Shown here in pieces: positions 37,965 to 47,716 of a stretch of DNA of 64,000 nucleotides. The notes under the pieces were generated by a model. That model saw nothing but the letters and a program-made list of their open reading frames with translations. It had not been told where the DNA came from and searched no databases. Where the stretch lies: positions 434,001 through 498,000 of the forward strand of contig NZ_CALKHS010000010.1 in the NCBI RefSeq assembly GCF_937988725.1, read 5' to 3'. This DNA comes from an uncultured Castellaniella sp. GTDB lineage: Bacteria; Pseudomonadota; Gammaproteobacteria; Burkholderiales; Burkholderiaceae_B. Within the stretch, counting starts at the first letter, position 1. Every line of letters starts with the position of its first letter. The position numbers and the translations under genes were made by a program.

Positions 37965-39596
37965 CTACGCTTTGGAGGGCGGCTGCGTCGCGTCCTGGGG
38001 CGGCAGGTCCAGATCGACACCCTGCAGTTTCTCGCGCACCATGGCTTCGGTGATCTGCGGACTGTCGTCCGCATCGTCGCGGGCGGCGTTGGCGCGCCGC
38101 AGCAGCCAGGCAATGATGAAGACGATCACGGCCAGCAGCGCTGTCATGACCCCGAGCAAATGATCTTGAATCCAGGACACGCGATGTTCAGCCTGTTTGG
38201 AGGGTTTCAGTTCGGCGGCTTCGGCGGCGGAGGGCTTCTGGGGAGCGAGCGCCGAATCCAGGTCGGCCGCGCCGGATCTGGAGCCGGCGGCGCCGTTCGA
38301 GGCCGTGCCGCCGGCTGCGGCCCGGGCCGCGGCGTTGCCGCCCGCCGGCGAGGATCCGCCACCCTGGGCGGCGCCCGCCTGGGCGCTGGAGCTTCCCGAT
38401 GAGGCCGCGGCGCCCGGCTTCGCGCCCGCCCCCGACGCGGCGTCGGTCGCCGTAGCCCCGGGTTGGGCATCGGCCTGGGCGGCCGCTTCGTGGCTGGCTT
38501 CGCTGATGGCCGAAGCGATCTGCTGGATGGACTGGCCGATCGCCTGCGCGCCCTGCGCGGCCGCCGCGCGGGCGGCCTTGCCCTGCGACTGCAGGGCCTC
38601 GTTCAGATGCTGGACATTGTCCTGCAGCTGTCCGACCCGCGATTCGGCATCCTGCAAGGCATGGCCCTGGGCCGCGCGGGCATCCGCGGCATCGGATTTC
38701 CCGCCTTGTGAAAGCTGGACGCGATCCCCCGCCCCCGCGTCGGCCGACGACGAGGACGCGGCCGATCCGGCCGACACCGCGCCGCCCGAGGCCTGCCCCG
38801 CCACGGCGGGCGCGGCGTCGGCCTGGCGGCCCCGCAGACGGGCGAAGGCCGCCGTCTGGGTCATGAACTGCCGACGAGCCTCGGCATCGGAGACCGACAG
38901 CATGTCGTCCACCGAAGGCACCGCCAGCGAGGCCCCTGCCCGCACGAGATTGATGTTGCTGTGGATGAAGGCCTGCGGATTGGCGCGCTGCAAGGCCATC
39001 ATCAGCTGATAGATCGACACGCCGTCCACGGCATGGCGGCGGGAGATGGCGAACATGGTGTCGCCCGAACGCACGGCGATGGCGCCCGCCGGCATGCGCC
39101 GGATGCTGGTGGGCGCGGCGGCCGCGCCGACGGCCGGCGCGGCGCCGGATCGCTGGGAAGAGGCGGGCCGGGACGCGGGCGAGTCCACCCGCACGGGACC
39201 GGACGCCAGCAGGGAAACCTGATAGCGCTGTTCGCCGGTGGCGGTGCGGACGTCCAGCAGCAGATCGGCCAGCGTGCCGGAAAATGCCTGGCTCGAGGCG
39301 ATGCGCAGCACGCGGCGGGCCCCGGCCTGAACGTCGGGCGCCACCGTGACGGCCAGGCTGTCCAGGGCGACGGGCGGCGTCAGGCCGGCCTGCGCCCAAT
39401 CGGATGCCGGCGCGGGCCGGGCGGACAGCGCCTGCAGATCGGCCGCCGTCAGGTCCGACACCGGCACCAGGATGAGCAGCGGTTCACCGGCCGCCGATGC
39501 CAGGCGGGCATGGCCGAAACTGGCGGCCTGCGCAGACCCGGCCGCCAGAGCGGCCAGGGCCAGCACACCGCTGAGCAGACGGGCGGCCGGCGTCAT
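37965..39596 (-). CDS. fimV: FimV-like inner-membrane peptidoglycan-binding protein
   Basis: A 543-residue protein with a signal peptide ending near AQAASFG. An N-terminal FimV domain follows (about 28-130, beginning with GHARLASAAGEPLLILV). A LysM domain covers roughly 165-225 (GAIAVRSGDTMFAISRRH, and RANPQAFIHSNINLVRAG). A long Ala/Gly/Ser-rich low-complexity stretch with coiled coil comes next, then one membrane helix (LLGVMTALLAVIVFIIAWLL) and a short cytosolic tail. The large TPR-bearing cytosolic half of Pseudomonas FimV is missing. Such proteins organise polar pili and secretion. Its start overlaps the asd stop by one base. Confidence 0.88.
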   Translation of the reverse strand: MTPAARLLSGVLALAALAAGSAQAASFGHARLASAAGEPLLILVPVSDLTAADLQALSARPAPASDWAQAGLTPPVALDSLAVTVAPDVQAGARRVLRIASSQAFSGTLADLLLDVRTATGEQRYQVSLLASGPVRVDSPASRPASSQRSGAAPAVGAAAAPTSIRRMPAGAIAVRSGDTMFAISRRHAVDGVSIYQLMMALQRANPQAFIHSNINLVRAGASLAVPSVDDMLSVSDAEARRQFMTQTAAFARLRGRQADAAPAVAGQASGGAVSAGSAASSSSADAGAGDRVQLSQGGKSDAADARAAQGHALQDAESRVGQLQDNVQHLNEALQSQGKAARAAAAQGAQAIGQSIQQIASAISEASHEAAAQADAQPGATATDAASGAGAKPGAAASSGSSSAQAGAAQGGGSSPAGGNAAARAAAGGTASNGAAGSRSGAADLDSALAPQKPSAAEAAELKPSKQAEHRVSWIQDHLLGVMTALLAVIVFIIAWLLRRANAARDDADDSPQITEAMVREKLQGVDLDLPPQDATQPPSKA

Positions 39597-40726
39597 CAGA
39601 GTTCACCCAGGGCGATGCGCAGCATGCGGCGCAGCGGCTCGGCCGCGCCCCACAGCAACTGATCCCCCACTGTGAAGGCGCTGAGGTATTCGGGGCCCAT
39701 GGACATCTTGCGCAAGCGCCCGACGGGGATGTCCAGAGTGCCGGTCACGGCCACGGGGGTCAGAGCCTGCATGGAGGAATCCTTGTCGTTGGGCACCAGG
39801 CGCGCCCAATCGGTGCCGGTGCGCACGGCGTCGTTGATCTCGTCCAGGGGAATGTCGCCACGCAGCTTGATGGTCAGCGCCTGGCTGTGGCAGCGCATGG
39901 CGCCGATGCGCACGCACAGGCCGTCGACCGGCACGGGGTCCGCACCGAAGCCCGGGCCGCGGCCCAGGATCTTGTTGGTTTCCGCCCCGCCCTTCCATTC
40001 TTCGCGCGACATGCCGTCGCCCAGGTCCTTGTCGATCCAGGGGATCAGGCTGCCGCCCAGCGGCACGCCGAAGTTCTCGCGCGGCAGGTCCGGGTTCTGC
40101 TGGGCCTTGAGCACGCCCCGGTCGATGTCCAGGATGGCCGACGCGGGGTCGGCCAGCTGTTCGCCCACCGCCTGGTTGAGGATGCCGAACTGGGTGAGCA
40201 GTTCGCGCATGTGGCGGGCGCCGCCGCCCGACGCGGCCTGATAGGTCATGGACGTCATCCATTCGACCATGTCGGCCTTGAACAGGCCGGCCAGGCCCAT
40301 CAGCATGCAGCTGACCGTGCAGTTGCCGCCGATGTAATCGCGCACGCCGCGCTGCATGGCCGCATCGATCACCGGACGGTTGACCGGGTCCAGCACGATG
40401 ATGGCGTCATCCTTCATGCGCAGGGTGCTGGCGGCGTCGATCCACAGGCCGGTCCAGCCGGCGGCGCGCAGCTTCGGGTAGACGGCCGAGGTGTAGTCGC
40501 CGCCCTGCGCCGTGACGATGATGGGCAGCTTCTTCAGGGCGTCGATGTCGTGGGCGTCCTGCAAGGAACCCGCCCCCGGCGCCCACGAAGGCGCCGCCCC
40601 GCCCGCGTTGCTGGTGGAAAAGAACACCGGCTCGAAAAATGCGAAATCGTTTTCTTCCCGCATGCGCTGCATGAGCACCGAGCCCACCATGCCACGCCAA
40701 CCGACCAAACCAACTGCCTGCGCCAT
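39596..40726 (-). CDS. asd: Aspartate-semialdehyde dehydrogenase
   Basis: NADPH-dependent reduction of aspartyl phosphate in the lysine/threonine/methionine and diaminopimelate pathways. At 376 residues it is close to the enteric type. The nucleotide motif is VGWRGMVGSVLMQRM at the N-terminus, and the active-site Cys136 lies in GGNCTVSCMLM. GGGARHMREL follows. The ATG at 40726 has a GGGG ribosome site; an upstream in-frame ATG at 40744 lacks one. Confidence 0.97.
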   Translation of the reverse strand: MAQAVGLVGWRGMVGSVLMQRMREENDFAFFEPVFFSTSNAGGAAPSWAPGAGSLQDAHDIDALKKLPIIVTAQGGDYTSAVYPKLRAAGWTGLWIDAASTLRMKDDAIIVLDPVNRPVIDAAMQRGVRDYIGGNCTVSCMLMGLAGLFKADMVEWMTSMTYQAASGGGARHMRELLTQFGILNQAVGEQLADPASAILDIDRGVLKAQQNPDLPRENFGVPLGGSLIPWIDKDLGDGMSREEWKGGAETNKILGRGPGFGADPVPVDGLCVRIGAMRCHSQALTIKLRGDIPLDEINDAVRTGTDWARLVPNDKDSSMQALTPVAVTGTLDIPVGRLRKMSMGPEYLSAFTVGDQLLWGAAEPLRRMLRIALGEL

Positions 40727-40765
40727 AAATCCCCGCCAAACCAAAAAGTGAAAATCCAGATTTCT

Positions 40766-41842
40766 TTATTCTAATGCCTTCAGCACGGCATCACCCATTT
40801 CCGAGGTCGAAACCCGCGTGGTTCCGGCCTCGAAAATGTCCGCCGTGCGCAACCCCTGCGCCAGCACGGCCTGCACGGCGGCCTCGATGCGGTCCGCCGC
40901 CGCGCCGGCATCCAGAGAATACCGCAGCATCATGGCCGCCGACAAAATGGTCGCCAGGGGATTGGCGACGTTCTGTCCGGCGATGTCGGGCGCGGAGCCA
41001 TGGCTGGGTTCGTACAGGCCCTGGCGGCTGGCATTCAGGGATGCGGACGGCAGCATGCCGATCGACCCGGTCAGCATGGCGGCCTCGTCCGACAGGATGT
41101 CGCCGAACAGATTGCCGGTCACCACCACGTCGAAGGCCTTGGGCTCGCGCACCAGCTGCATCGCGGCATTGTCCACGTACATGTGAGTCAGCGCCACCTG
41201 AGGGTATTCGCGGGCCACGTCGATCACGATGTCGCGCCAGAACTGGGAGGTTTCCAGCACATTGGCCTTGTCCACGCTGCACAGCTTGCCCTGACGCTTG
41301 GCGGCCGCCTGGAAGGCGACGTGGGCGATGCGGCGGATCTCGCTTTCCGCGTAGTGCATGGTGTCGAAGCCCTGCCGCTCGCCGGCGAAGGGACCGTCTT
41401 CCAGGGTGCGCACGCCGCGCGGCTGGCCGAAATAGATGTCCCCGGTCAGCTCGCGCACGATCAGGATGTCCAGGCCGGCGACGACTTCGGGCTTCAGCGA
41501 AGACGCATTGGCCAGCTCCGGATACAGGATGGCCGGGCGCAGATTGGCGAACAGGCCCAGGGCCTTGCGCAGGCCCAGCACCGCCTGTTCCGGGCGCAGC
41601 GCCCGTTCCAGATGATCGTACTTCCAGTCGCCCACGGCGCCGAACAGCACCGCGTCGGACTGCAAGGCAAGATCCAGCGTGGACTGCGGCAGCGGGTGCC
41701 CCTGGGCCGCGTAGGCGGCGCCGCCGACGGGCGCCTCGGTGAAGGACAGGTCCAGTTTCAGGGCGCGCAGCACGCGCACGGCCTGTTCGACGATTTCCGG
41801 GCCGATGCCGTCGCCCGGCAGGACTGCGATTTTTGAGCTCAT
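40766..41842 (-). CDS. leuB: 3-isopropylmalate dehydrogenase
   Basis: Oxidative decarboxylation step of leucine synthesis, 358 residues. It opens with KIAVLPGDGIGPEIVEQAV. Substrate and metal residues lie in RELTGDIYFGQPRG and VDNAAMQLV, and the C-terminal NAD region is EPSHGSAPDIAGQNVANPLA. It follows leuD by 93 nt, a gap holding a GC-rich hairpin, in the order leuC-leuD-leuB. Confidence 0.98.
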   Translation of the reverse strand: MSSKIAVLPGDGIGPEIVEQAVRVLRALKLDLSFTEAPVGGAAYAAQGHPLPQSTLDLALQSDAVLFGAVGDWKYDHLERALRPEQAVLGLRKALGLFANLRPAILYPELANASSLKPEVVAGLDILIVRELTGDIYFGQPRGVRTLEDGPFAGERQGFDTMHYAESEIRRIAHVAFQAAAKRQGKLCSVDKANVLETSQFWRDIVIDVAREYPQVALTHMYVDNAAMQLVREPKAFDVVVTGNLFGDILSDEAAMLTGSIGMLPSASLNASRQGLYEPSHGSAPDIAGQNVANPLATILSAAMMLRYSLDAGAAADRIEAAVQAVLAQGLRTADIFEAGTTRVSTSEMGDAVLKALE

Positions 41843-41864
41843 GAAGGATTCCAGGTCACAAGAA

Positions 41865-41907
41865 CCCGGCCCCGGACGGCGGAACGCATCCGCCGCCCCG
41901 AGCCGGG
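41865..41907 (-). other. Intercistronic hairpin between leuD and leuB
   Basis: CCCGGC (41865-41870) pairs with GCCGGG (41902-41907). Inside, GGCGG (41878-41882) pairs with CCGCC (41890-41894) around a seven-base loop. No T tract follows, so an mRNA-stability or attenuating role is more likely than full termination. Confidence 0.45.
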
Positions 41908-41935
41908 TCCGGGATTCGGTGAAGCAGGTTCAAGA

Positions 41936-42592
41936 TCAGGACGCGTGGGGCGCGGACTTGGCCAGCCAGGGATGGCGCGCCAGGCGCTCGGCCTCGAAGG
42001 CGCGGATCATGTCGGCGCGCAGCAGGGTCTGGCCGATCTCGTCCAGGCCCTTGAGCAGGGACTGCTTGCGGTAGCCGTCGATCTCGAAGGGCGACTCGGT
42101 GCCGTCCGGGGAGACCACGCGCTGACGTTCCAGATCGATGGTCAATGTATACCCCGGGAAGGCATTGACCTCGTCGAACAGCCGGGCGACCCGGGATTCG
42201 GGCAGCACGATCGGCAGCAGGCCGTTCTTGAAGCTGTTGTTGAAGAAGATGTCGGCGAACGACGGCGCGATGATGGCGCGGAAACCGAACTGCTGCAGCG
42301 CCCAGGGGGCATGTTCCCGACTGGAGCCGCAGCCGAAGTTCTTGCGCGCGAGCAGGATCGAGGCCCCCTTGTAGCGCGGCTGATTCAGGATGAAGTCCGG
42401 ATTCAGCGGCCGGCGGGAATTGTCCATGCCCGGTTCGCCATGGTCCAGATAGCGCAATTCGTCGAACAGATTCGGGCCGAAGCCGGAACGTTTGATCGAT
42501 TTCAGGAACTGCTTGGGAATGATCAGGTCGGTGTCGACGTTCTCGCGGTCCAGCGGAACGGCCAGGCCCTGGTGGGTGGTGAAGGCTTGCAT
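41936..42592 (-). CDS. leuD: 3-isopropylmalate dehydratase small subunit
   Basis: Swivel domain of isopropylmalate isomerase, 218 residues. Motifs are VDTDLIIPKQFLKSIKRSGFG near the start (shown here as DTDLIIPKQFLKSI) and NFGCGSSREHAPWAL, the substrate-binding loop. It is encoded 13 nt after leuC and works as its heterodimer partner. Confidence 0.97.
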   Translation of the reverse strand: MQAFTTHQGLAVPLDRENVDTDLIIPKQFLKSIKRSGFGPNLFDELRYLDHGEPGMDNSRRPLNPDFILNQPRYKGASILLARKNFGCGSSREHAPWALQQFGFRAIIAPSFADIFFNNSFKNGLLPIVLPESRVARLFDEVNAFPGYTLTIDLERQRVVSPDGTESPFEIDGYRKQSLLKGLDEIGQTLLRADMIRAFEAERLARHPWLAKSAPHAS

Positions 42593-42605
42593 GATGATGA
42601 GGCTC

Positions 42606-44009
42606 CTAGCTGAAACGGCGGACGTCGACGAAATGACCCGCCACCGCGGCGGCGGCGGCCATGGCGGGGCTGACCAGGTGGGTCCTGCCCCCCTGCCCCT
42701 GGCGGCCCTCGAAGTTCCGGTTCGAGGTCGAGGCGCAGCGCTCGCCGGGCTCGAGCCGGTCGGCGTTCATGGCCAGGCACATGGAACAGCCCGGCTCGCG
42801 CCATTCGAAGCCGGCGGCCAGGAAGATCTTGTCAAGGCCTTCGCGTTCGGCCTGGGCCTTGACCAGCCCCGAGCCCGGCACCACCATGGCCTGGCGCACA
42901 TTGGCGGCCACCCGGCGGCCCTTGGCTACGGCGGCGGCCGCGCGCAGGTCCTCGATGCGTGCGTTGGTGCACGAGCCGATGAACACGCGATCCACCTTGA
43001 TGTCGGTCATCGGCGTATTGGGATCCAGGCCCATGTATTGCAGCGCGCGTTCCATGCCGTTGCGGCGCACCGCGTCCTTTTCCTTGTCGGGATCGGGCAC
43101 CCGGCCGTCGACCGGCAGGACCATTTCGGGCGAAGTGCCCCAGCTGACCTGCGGCGCGATCCGCGCGGCGTCGATCTCGACCACGCGGTCGAACTGCGCA
43201 TCGGGATCGGAGTGCAGGGTCTTCCAGTAATCGACGGCCTGGTCCCACAGGGCGCCCTCGGGGGCGTAGGGCCGGCCCTTGAAGTAATCGATCGTGGTCT
43301 GGTCCACGGCCACCATGCCGGAGCGCGCGCCCGCCTCGATCGCCATGTTGCAGACCGTCATGCGCCCTTCCATGGACAGCGCGCGCACCGTGCTGCCGCC
43401 GAATTCGATGGCGTAGCCGGTGCCGCCGGCCGTGCCGATCTGGCCGATGACGTACAGGATCAGGTCCTTGGCCGTGCAGCCGAAGGGCAGCTTGCCTTCG
43501 ACCCGCACCAGCATGTTGCGGCTCTTTTTCATCAGCAGCGTCTGGGTGGCCAGCACGTGTTCGACTTCGGACGTGCCGATGCCGAAGGCCAGGGCGCCCA
43601 TGGCGCCGTGGGTGCTGGTGTGCGAATCGCCGCAGACCACGGTCATGCCCGGCAAAGTCGCGCCCTGTTCCGGGCCGATGATGTGCACGATGCCCTGACG
43701 CCGGTCGTTCATGCGGAATTCGGTGATGCCCCAGGTATCGCAGTTCTTGTCCAGGGTATCGACCTGCAGGCGCGAGATCGGGTCCTGGATGCCCTGGCTG
43801 CGGTCGGTGGTGGGCACGTTGTGGTCGGCCACCGCCAGATTGGCGGTGATGCGCCAGGGCTTGCGGCCCGCCAGCTCCAGGCCTTCGAACGCCTGCGGGC
43901 TGGTGACTTCGTGCACCAGATGGCGGTCGATGTACAGCAGACAGGTGCCGTCCGGGCCTTGATGCACCACATGGGCATCCCAGAGCTTGTCATACAGGGT
44001 TTGGGGCAT
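42606..44009 (-). CDS. leuC: 3-isopropylmalate dehydratase large subunit
   Basis: Iron-sulfur aconitase-family subunit of 467 residues. It starts MPQTLYDKLWDAHVVH and contains VCGDSHTSTHGAMG, the 4Fe-4S cysteine region (FIGSCTNARIEDLR and AGFEWREPGCSMCLAMN), and RNFEGRQG. The ATG at 44009 matches the family N-terminus; the frame open to 44099 was not used. First gene of the leucine cluster. Confidence 0.97.
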   Translation of the reverse strand: MPQTLYDKLWDAHVVHQGPDGTCLLYIDRHLVHEVTSPQAFEGLELAGRKPWRITANLAVADHNVPTTDRSQGIQDPISRLQVDTLDKNCDTWGITEFRMNDRRQGIVHIIGPEQGATLPGMTVVCGDSHTSTHGAMGALAFGIGTSEVEHVLATQTLLMKKSRNMLVRVEGKLPFGCTAKDLILYVIGQIGTAGGTGYAIEFGGSTVRALSMEGRMTVCNMAIEAGARSGMVAVDQTTIDYFKGRPYAPEGALWDQAVDYWKTLHSDPDAQFDRVVEIDAARIAPQVSWGTSPEMVLPVDGRVPDPDKEKDAVRRNGMERALQYMGLDPNTPMTDIKVDRVFIGSCTNARIEDLRAAAAVAKGRRVAANVRQAMVVPGSGLVKAQAEREGLDKIFLAAGFEWREPGCSMCLAMNADRLEPGERCASTSNRNFEGRQGQGGRTHLVSPAMAAAAAVAGHFVDVRRFS

Positions 44010-44073
44010 GGTCGTGATCTCGAAAATCGAAGGGATGCGCCGGCTGCACGGGGCGGCCGGCGGCTGAAAACCC

Positions 44074-44101
44074 ATTATGCCAGCGTGGCATCCGGCCACA
44101 A
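44074..44101 (-). promoter_or_regulatory. Possible leuC promoter
   Basis: On the minus strand, TTGTGG (44101-44096) with a 16-bp spacer to CATAAT (44079-44074, 5/6), about 65 nt before leuC. An imperfect dyad with AGTTATCC (44109-44116) and GGGTAACT (44126-44133) lies just upstream and could be a regulator site. Confidence 0.4.
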
Positions 44102-44219
44102 GACCAGCAGTTATCCTAGTATCAGGGGTAACTGGTACCCGTTTCGGACACCGCCCGGCAGGATCGGAGGCCCCGAGCTGAACGGGGCGCCGACACCCTG
44201 CCCGGGCGACGACGGGATC

Positions 44220-45077
44220 TCAGGATTTCGACTTCTGATACAGGGGCAGGACCCGCGCGGAAGCCTGCTCCAGGTCCGCGATCCGGCTTTGCGAGGACGG
44301 GTGCGTGGACAGGATCTCGGGCGGCGCGCTTCCGCCTGACTGGCCCATCTTCTGCCACAGGGAGATGGCCGCGCGCGGATCGTAGCCGGCCCGGGCGGCC
44401 AGTTCGACGCCCATGCGATCGGCTTCGGTTTCGTTGGCCCGGCTGTTGGGCAGGTTGAACATGACTTCGCTGAGATTCGAACCCAGGTCGGCCACCGCCT
44501 GGTTGCCGGTGACGGCCGCCAGGATCGAAATGCCCACGCTGGTCCCCATCTGGCGCGAGACCTGTTCGCGGGCATGCTCGCGCAGGGCGTGGGAAATCTC
44601 GTGCCCCATGACGGCGGCCAGTTCGGCGTCCGTGGGCTTGATCTTGTCCAGCAATCCGGTGTAGACGGCGATCTTGCCGCCCGGCATGCACCAGGCATTG
44701 ACCTCGTCGGACTTCACGACGTGAACTTCCCAGGCCCAGTTCTTCGCATCCGGGCGGAAGACGCCCGCCTGGGCGATCAGCCGGCGGGCGATGGCCTGCA
44801 CCCGCTGCGTCTGCGCGGCGGACGGGTCCAATCCCCCTTTCGCCCGGGCCTGGGCGAGTATCTGCTGATACTGGCTGGCGGCCTCCTGGTTGAGTTCGGC
44901 CTCGGACACCAGGCTGGACATGTACTGGGTGCGATTGATGCCGACCTGTCCGGATTGCGTGGTCTGCACCGGCGCGCAGGCGGCCAGCGCGACGGCAAGC
45001 CCCGCCGCGGCGAACCAGCGCGAGACGGCGCGCAGCCTGGGCCGGACGGATCGCGGCGAGGTATGGATCGTGATCAT
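44220..45077 (-). CDS. M48-family periplasmic metalloprotease lipoprotein
   Basis: Zinc peptidase of 285 residues with a lipoprotein signal ending in LAAC (Cys34). The catalytic motif HEISH (159-163) sits in AVMGHEISHALREHAREQ, and the third ligand region is NETEADRMGVELAARAGYDP. It resembles the LoiP/YcaL group that degrades misassembled envelope proteins. The start at 45077 overlaps the aroC stop (ATGA), with a GGGG ten bases upstream; an ATG six bases earlier (45083) is the alternative. Confidence 0.9.
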   Translation of the reverse strand: MITIHTSPRSVRPRLRAVSRWFAAAGLAVALAACAPVQTTQSGQVGINRTQYMSSLVSEAELNQEAASQYQQILAQARAKGGLDPSAAQTQRVQAIARRLIAQAGVFRPDAKNWAWEVHVVKSDEVNAWCMPGGKIAVYTGLLDKIKPTDAELAAVMGHEISHALREHAREQVSRQMGTSVGISILAAVTGNQAVADLGSNLSEVMFNLPNSRANETEADRMGVELAARAGYDPRAAISLWQKMGQSGGSAPPEILSTHPSSQSRIADLEQASARVLPLYQKSKS

Positions 45078-46132
45078 GAGCATTGTCCCCGATGACGCAA
45101 GGCATGATCCATCAGCACGATGGCCAGCAGGGCCTCGGCGATGGGGGTCGCCCGGATCGCTACGCAAGGATCGTGCCGCCCCAGGGTCTGGACCATGACG
45201 GGATCGTTGGCCCGGTTGACCGAATGGCGTTCGATGCGGATGCTGGAGGTGGGCTTGACCGCCAGGGACACCAGCAACGGCTGTCCCGATGAAATGCCGC
45301 CCAGGACGCCGCCCGCGTGATTGCCGAGGAAACCGTCCGGGCTGAGTTCGTCGCCATGTTCCGAGCCGCGCATGGCGACGCACTCGAAGCCCGAGCCGAT
45401 GGAGACGCCCTTGACCGCGTTGAGCCCCATCATGGCGTGGGCGATGTCCGCATCCAGCCGGTCGTACAGGGGTTCGCCCCAGCCGGCGGGCACGCCTTCG
45501 GCCTGGACCTCGATGCGCGCGCCGATGGAATCCCCGTCATGGCGCAACTGGTCCATGAAGGCTTCCAACTGCGGCACGATGGCGGCATTGGGCGCGTAAA
45601 AGGGGTTTTCCGGCACCGCGTCCCAGGAATCGAAAGGAATCGGAATCGGCCCCAGCTGGCTCATGTAGCCGCGGATCCGCACGCCGTATTCCTGCATCAG
45701 CCATTTGCGGGCCACGGCCCCGGCGGCCACGGTGGGCGCCGTCAGGCGGGCCGACGAGCGCCCGCCGCCGCGCGGGTCGCGGATGCCGTATTTCTTCCAA
45801 TAGCTGTAATCGGCATGGCCGGGGCGGAAGGTGTCGGCGATGGCGCTGTAGTCCTTGCTGCGCGCGTCGGTGTTGCGGATCAGCAGGCCGATGGGCGTGC
45901 CGGTGGTCTGGCCCTCGAAGACCCCCGACAGGATTTCCACGGTGTCCGGTTCCCGGCGCTGGGTGACGTGGCGCGAGGTGCCCGGCCGACGGCGGTCCAG
46001 TTCGACCTGGATGTCGGCCTCCGACAGCGACAATCCGGGGGGGCAGCCGTCGATCACGGCGCCGATGGCCGGCCCGTGCGATTCGCCGAAATTGGTGACA
46101 CGAAACAGAGTACCCAGGGTATTGCCAGACAT
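45074..46132 (-). CDS. aroC: Chorismate synthase
   Basis: Last step of the shikimate pathway, FMN-dependent, 352 residues. It begins GNTLGTLFRVTNFGESHGPA (signature 1) and contains GRSSARLTAPTVAAGA (signature 2) and GNHAGGVLGGISSGQ (FMN/substrate loop). The ATG at 46132 gives the exact family N-terminus. Coupled to the M48 gene by a 4-nt overlap. Confidence 0.98.
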   Translation of the reverse strand: MSGNTLGTLFRVTNFGESHGPAIGAVIDGCPPGLSLSEADIQVELDRRRPGTSRHVTQRREPDTVEILSGVFEGQTTGTPIGLLIRNTDARSKDYSAIADTFRPGHADYSYWKKYGIRDPRGGGRSSARLTAPTVAAGAVARKWLMQEYGVRIRGYMSQLGPIPIPFDSWDAVPENPFYAPNAAIVPQLEAFMDQLRHDGDSIGARIEVQAEGVPAGWGEPLYDRLDADIAHAMMGLNAVKGVSIGSGFECVAMRGSEHGDELSPDGFLGNHAGGVLGGISSGQPLLVSLAVKPTSSIRIERHSVNRANDPVMVQTLGRHDPCVAIRATPIAEALLAIVLMDHALRHRGQCS

Positions 46133-46190
46133 GGTCGGTATGCGGTGGGAAAAATCGTCGAAGGGGACTTCGATTATGGCATACGCCTCG

Positions 46191-47705
46191 TCAGGACGAG
46201 CAGCTGACGGCCACCACAGGCACATCCGGCGCGGGCGGCCGCGCGTCGGCCTCGTGGCCGGGCCGCCAGGCATAGGGATCGCGCAGCAGGGCCATCAGCC
46301 GGTCGATCTCCGACGAATCCCCCTGTCCGGCCGCCTCGATGGCCTGCTGCGCCAGGTGATTGCGCAGCACGTACAGCGGATTGACGCGGTCCATCGCCGC
46401 CTTGCGCTGCGCCTGCGGGCGCGGATCGTCCGTCAGCCGGGCCCGATAGCGGTCGAGCCACTGCCGGGCGGCCCCGGCATCGGCGAACAGATCCAGCCAG
46501 GGCTGCGCATCGGCGCCGACGTCGGCCAGGCGGCGGAAGGCCAGGGTGAAGTCCGCCCGCTGCGCATGCAGCAGCGCCCACCAGGCGTCGCCCAGATCGG
46601 CATCCTGGGGACGCCAGTCGGCGAAGCCGAACTTTTGCGCCAGCCCGGCATGATAGGCCTGCAGGAAGGTCCGTTCGAAGGGCGCCAGCGCGGCTTCCAG
46701 ATCCGGCGCCGCGCATCCCAGCACCAGCAGGCTTTCGGCCAGACGGGTCAGATTCCACTGGGCCACCGCGGGCTGCGCGTTCCAGGCGTAGCGCCCCAGG
46801 GTATCGCTGTGGTTGCAGACGTGATTGGCCTGGAAGGCGTCCATGAAGCCATAGGGGCCGTAATCCAGCGTCAAGCCCAGGATGGACATATTGTCGGTGT
46901 TCATGACGCCGTGGCAAAAACCCACGAGCTGCCATTGCGCCATCAGGCGGGCGGTGCGGCGGGTGACCTCTTCCAGCAGCCGGCAGGCCGTGGCGGGCCG
47001 GTCGGGGCGATCCGCCGGGCCTTCCCGGCAGTCCTGGAACCAATGCTCCACCACGTGGTCCAGCAAGGCGGCCTGCTCCGTGGCCGAGCGCGCCCAGTGT
47101 TCGAAATGCCCGAAGCGGACGAAGGACGGGGCGAGCCGGGTCACGACCGCCGCGGTTTCCTGCGTTTCCCGGATGACCGGGTCGCTGGACGCCGTCAGGG
47201 CGAGGGCCAGGGTGGTGGGAACGCCCAGCCCGGCCATGGCCTGGCTGGCCAGGTATTCGCGCACGCTGGACCGCAATACGGCCCAGCCGTCGCCCATGCG
47301 GGAATACGGCGTGCGCCCGGACCCTTTCAATTGAACTTCCCAGCGGCCCTGCGGGCCCCGGACGTCGCCCAGCAGATGCGCGCGGCCGTCGCCCAGCTGC
47401 CCGGCCCAGACGCCGAACTGATGGCCGCTGTAGACGGTGGCCACGGGGTCGATTCCCGGCAGGCGGCCGGCGCCCGAACACAGGGCCAGGAACTCGGGCG
47501 TCCGCAAGGCGGCGGCGTCCAGCTCCAGCAGCCCGGCGGCATCCGGATTGGCATGCGCCAGCCAGGAGTCGGTCAGCGGACGCGGCGCCACGCGCGTGTA
47601 AAAGGACGTGGGCAGGTCGGCGAAGGCGCAGCCCACGGCCGAGGGCGCGAACAGCGGGGCGCCGCCGACGGCGGGCGCGTGCGGGGATGAATCGGCGCGA
47701 TGCAT
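46191..47705 (-). CDS. selO: SelO/YdiU-family protein adenylyltransferase
   Basis: Pseudokinase-fold enzyme that AMPylates proteins on Ser/Thr/Tyr, 504 residues. Conserved segments are YSGHQFGVWAGQLGDGRAHL, the ATP loop region LKGSGRTPYSRMGDGWAVLR, and the metal site HGVMNTDNMSILGLTLDYGP. The protein ends CSS, the conserved C-terminus in which the Cys aligns with the selenocysteine of animal SelO. In E. coli the activity is tied to oxidative stress and glutaredoxin. Confidence 0.95.
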   Translation of the reverse strand: MHRADSSPHAPAVGGAPLFAPSAVGCAFADLPTSFYTRVAPRPLTDSWLAHANPDAAGLLELDAAALRTPEFLALCSGAGRLPGIDPVATVYSGHQFGVWAGQLGDGRAHLLGDVRGPQGRWEVQLKGSGRTPYSRMGDGWAVLRSSVREYLASQAMAGLGVPTTLALALTASSDPVIRETQETAAVVTRLAPSFVRFGHFEHWARSATEQAALLDHVVEHWFQDCREGPADRPDRPATACRLLEEVTRRTARLMAQWQLVGFCHGVMNTDNMSILGLTLDYGPYGFMDAFQANHVCNHSDTLGRYAWNAQPAVAQWNLTRLAESLLVLGCAAPDLEAALAPFERTFLQAYHAGLAQKFGFADWRPQDADLGDAWWALLHAQRADFTLAFRRLADVGADAQPWLDLFADAGAARQWLDRYRARLTDDPRPQAQRKAAMDRVNPLYVLRNHLAQQAIEAAGQGDSSEIDRLMALLRDPYAWRPGHEADARPPAPDVPVVAVSCSS

Positions 47706-47716
47706 GGCGCAGACCC

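Noticed and set aside
44101..44170. Leader-peptide attenuator before leuC
   Set aside because: No short open frame with a run of leucine codons and no terminator/antiterminator pair was seen.
46191..46199. Possible selenocysteine in SelO
   Set aside because: The C-terminus reads Cys-Ser-Ser followed by a normal TGA stop; the conserved position is TGC, so no recoding is needed.
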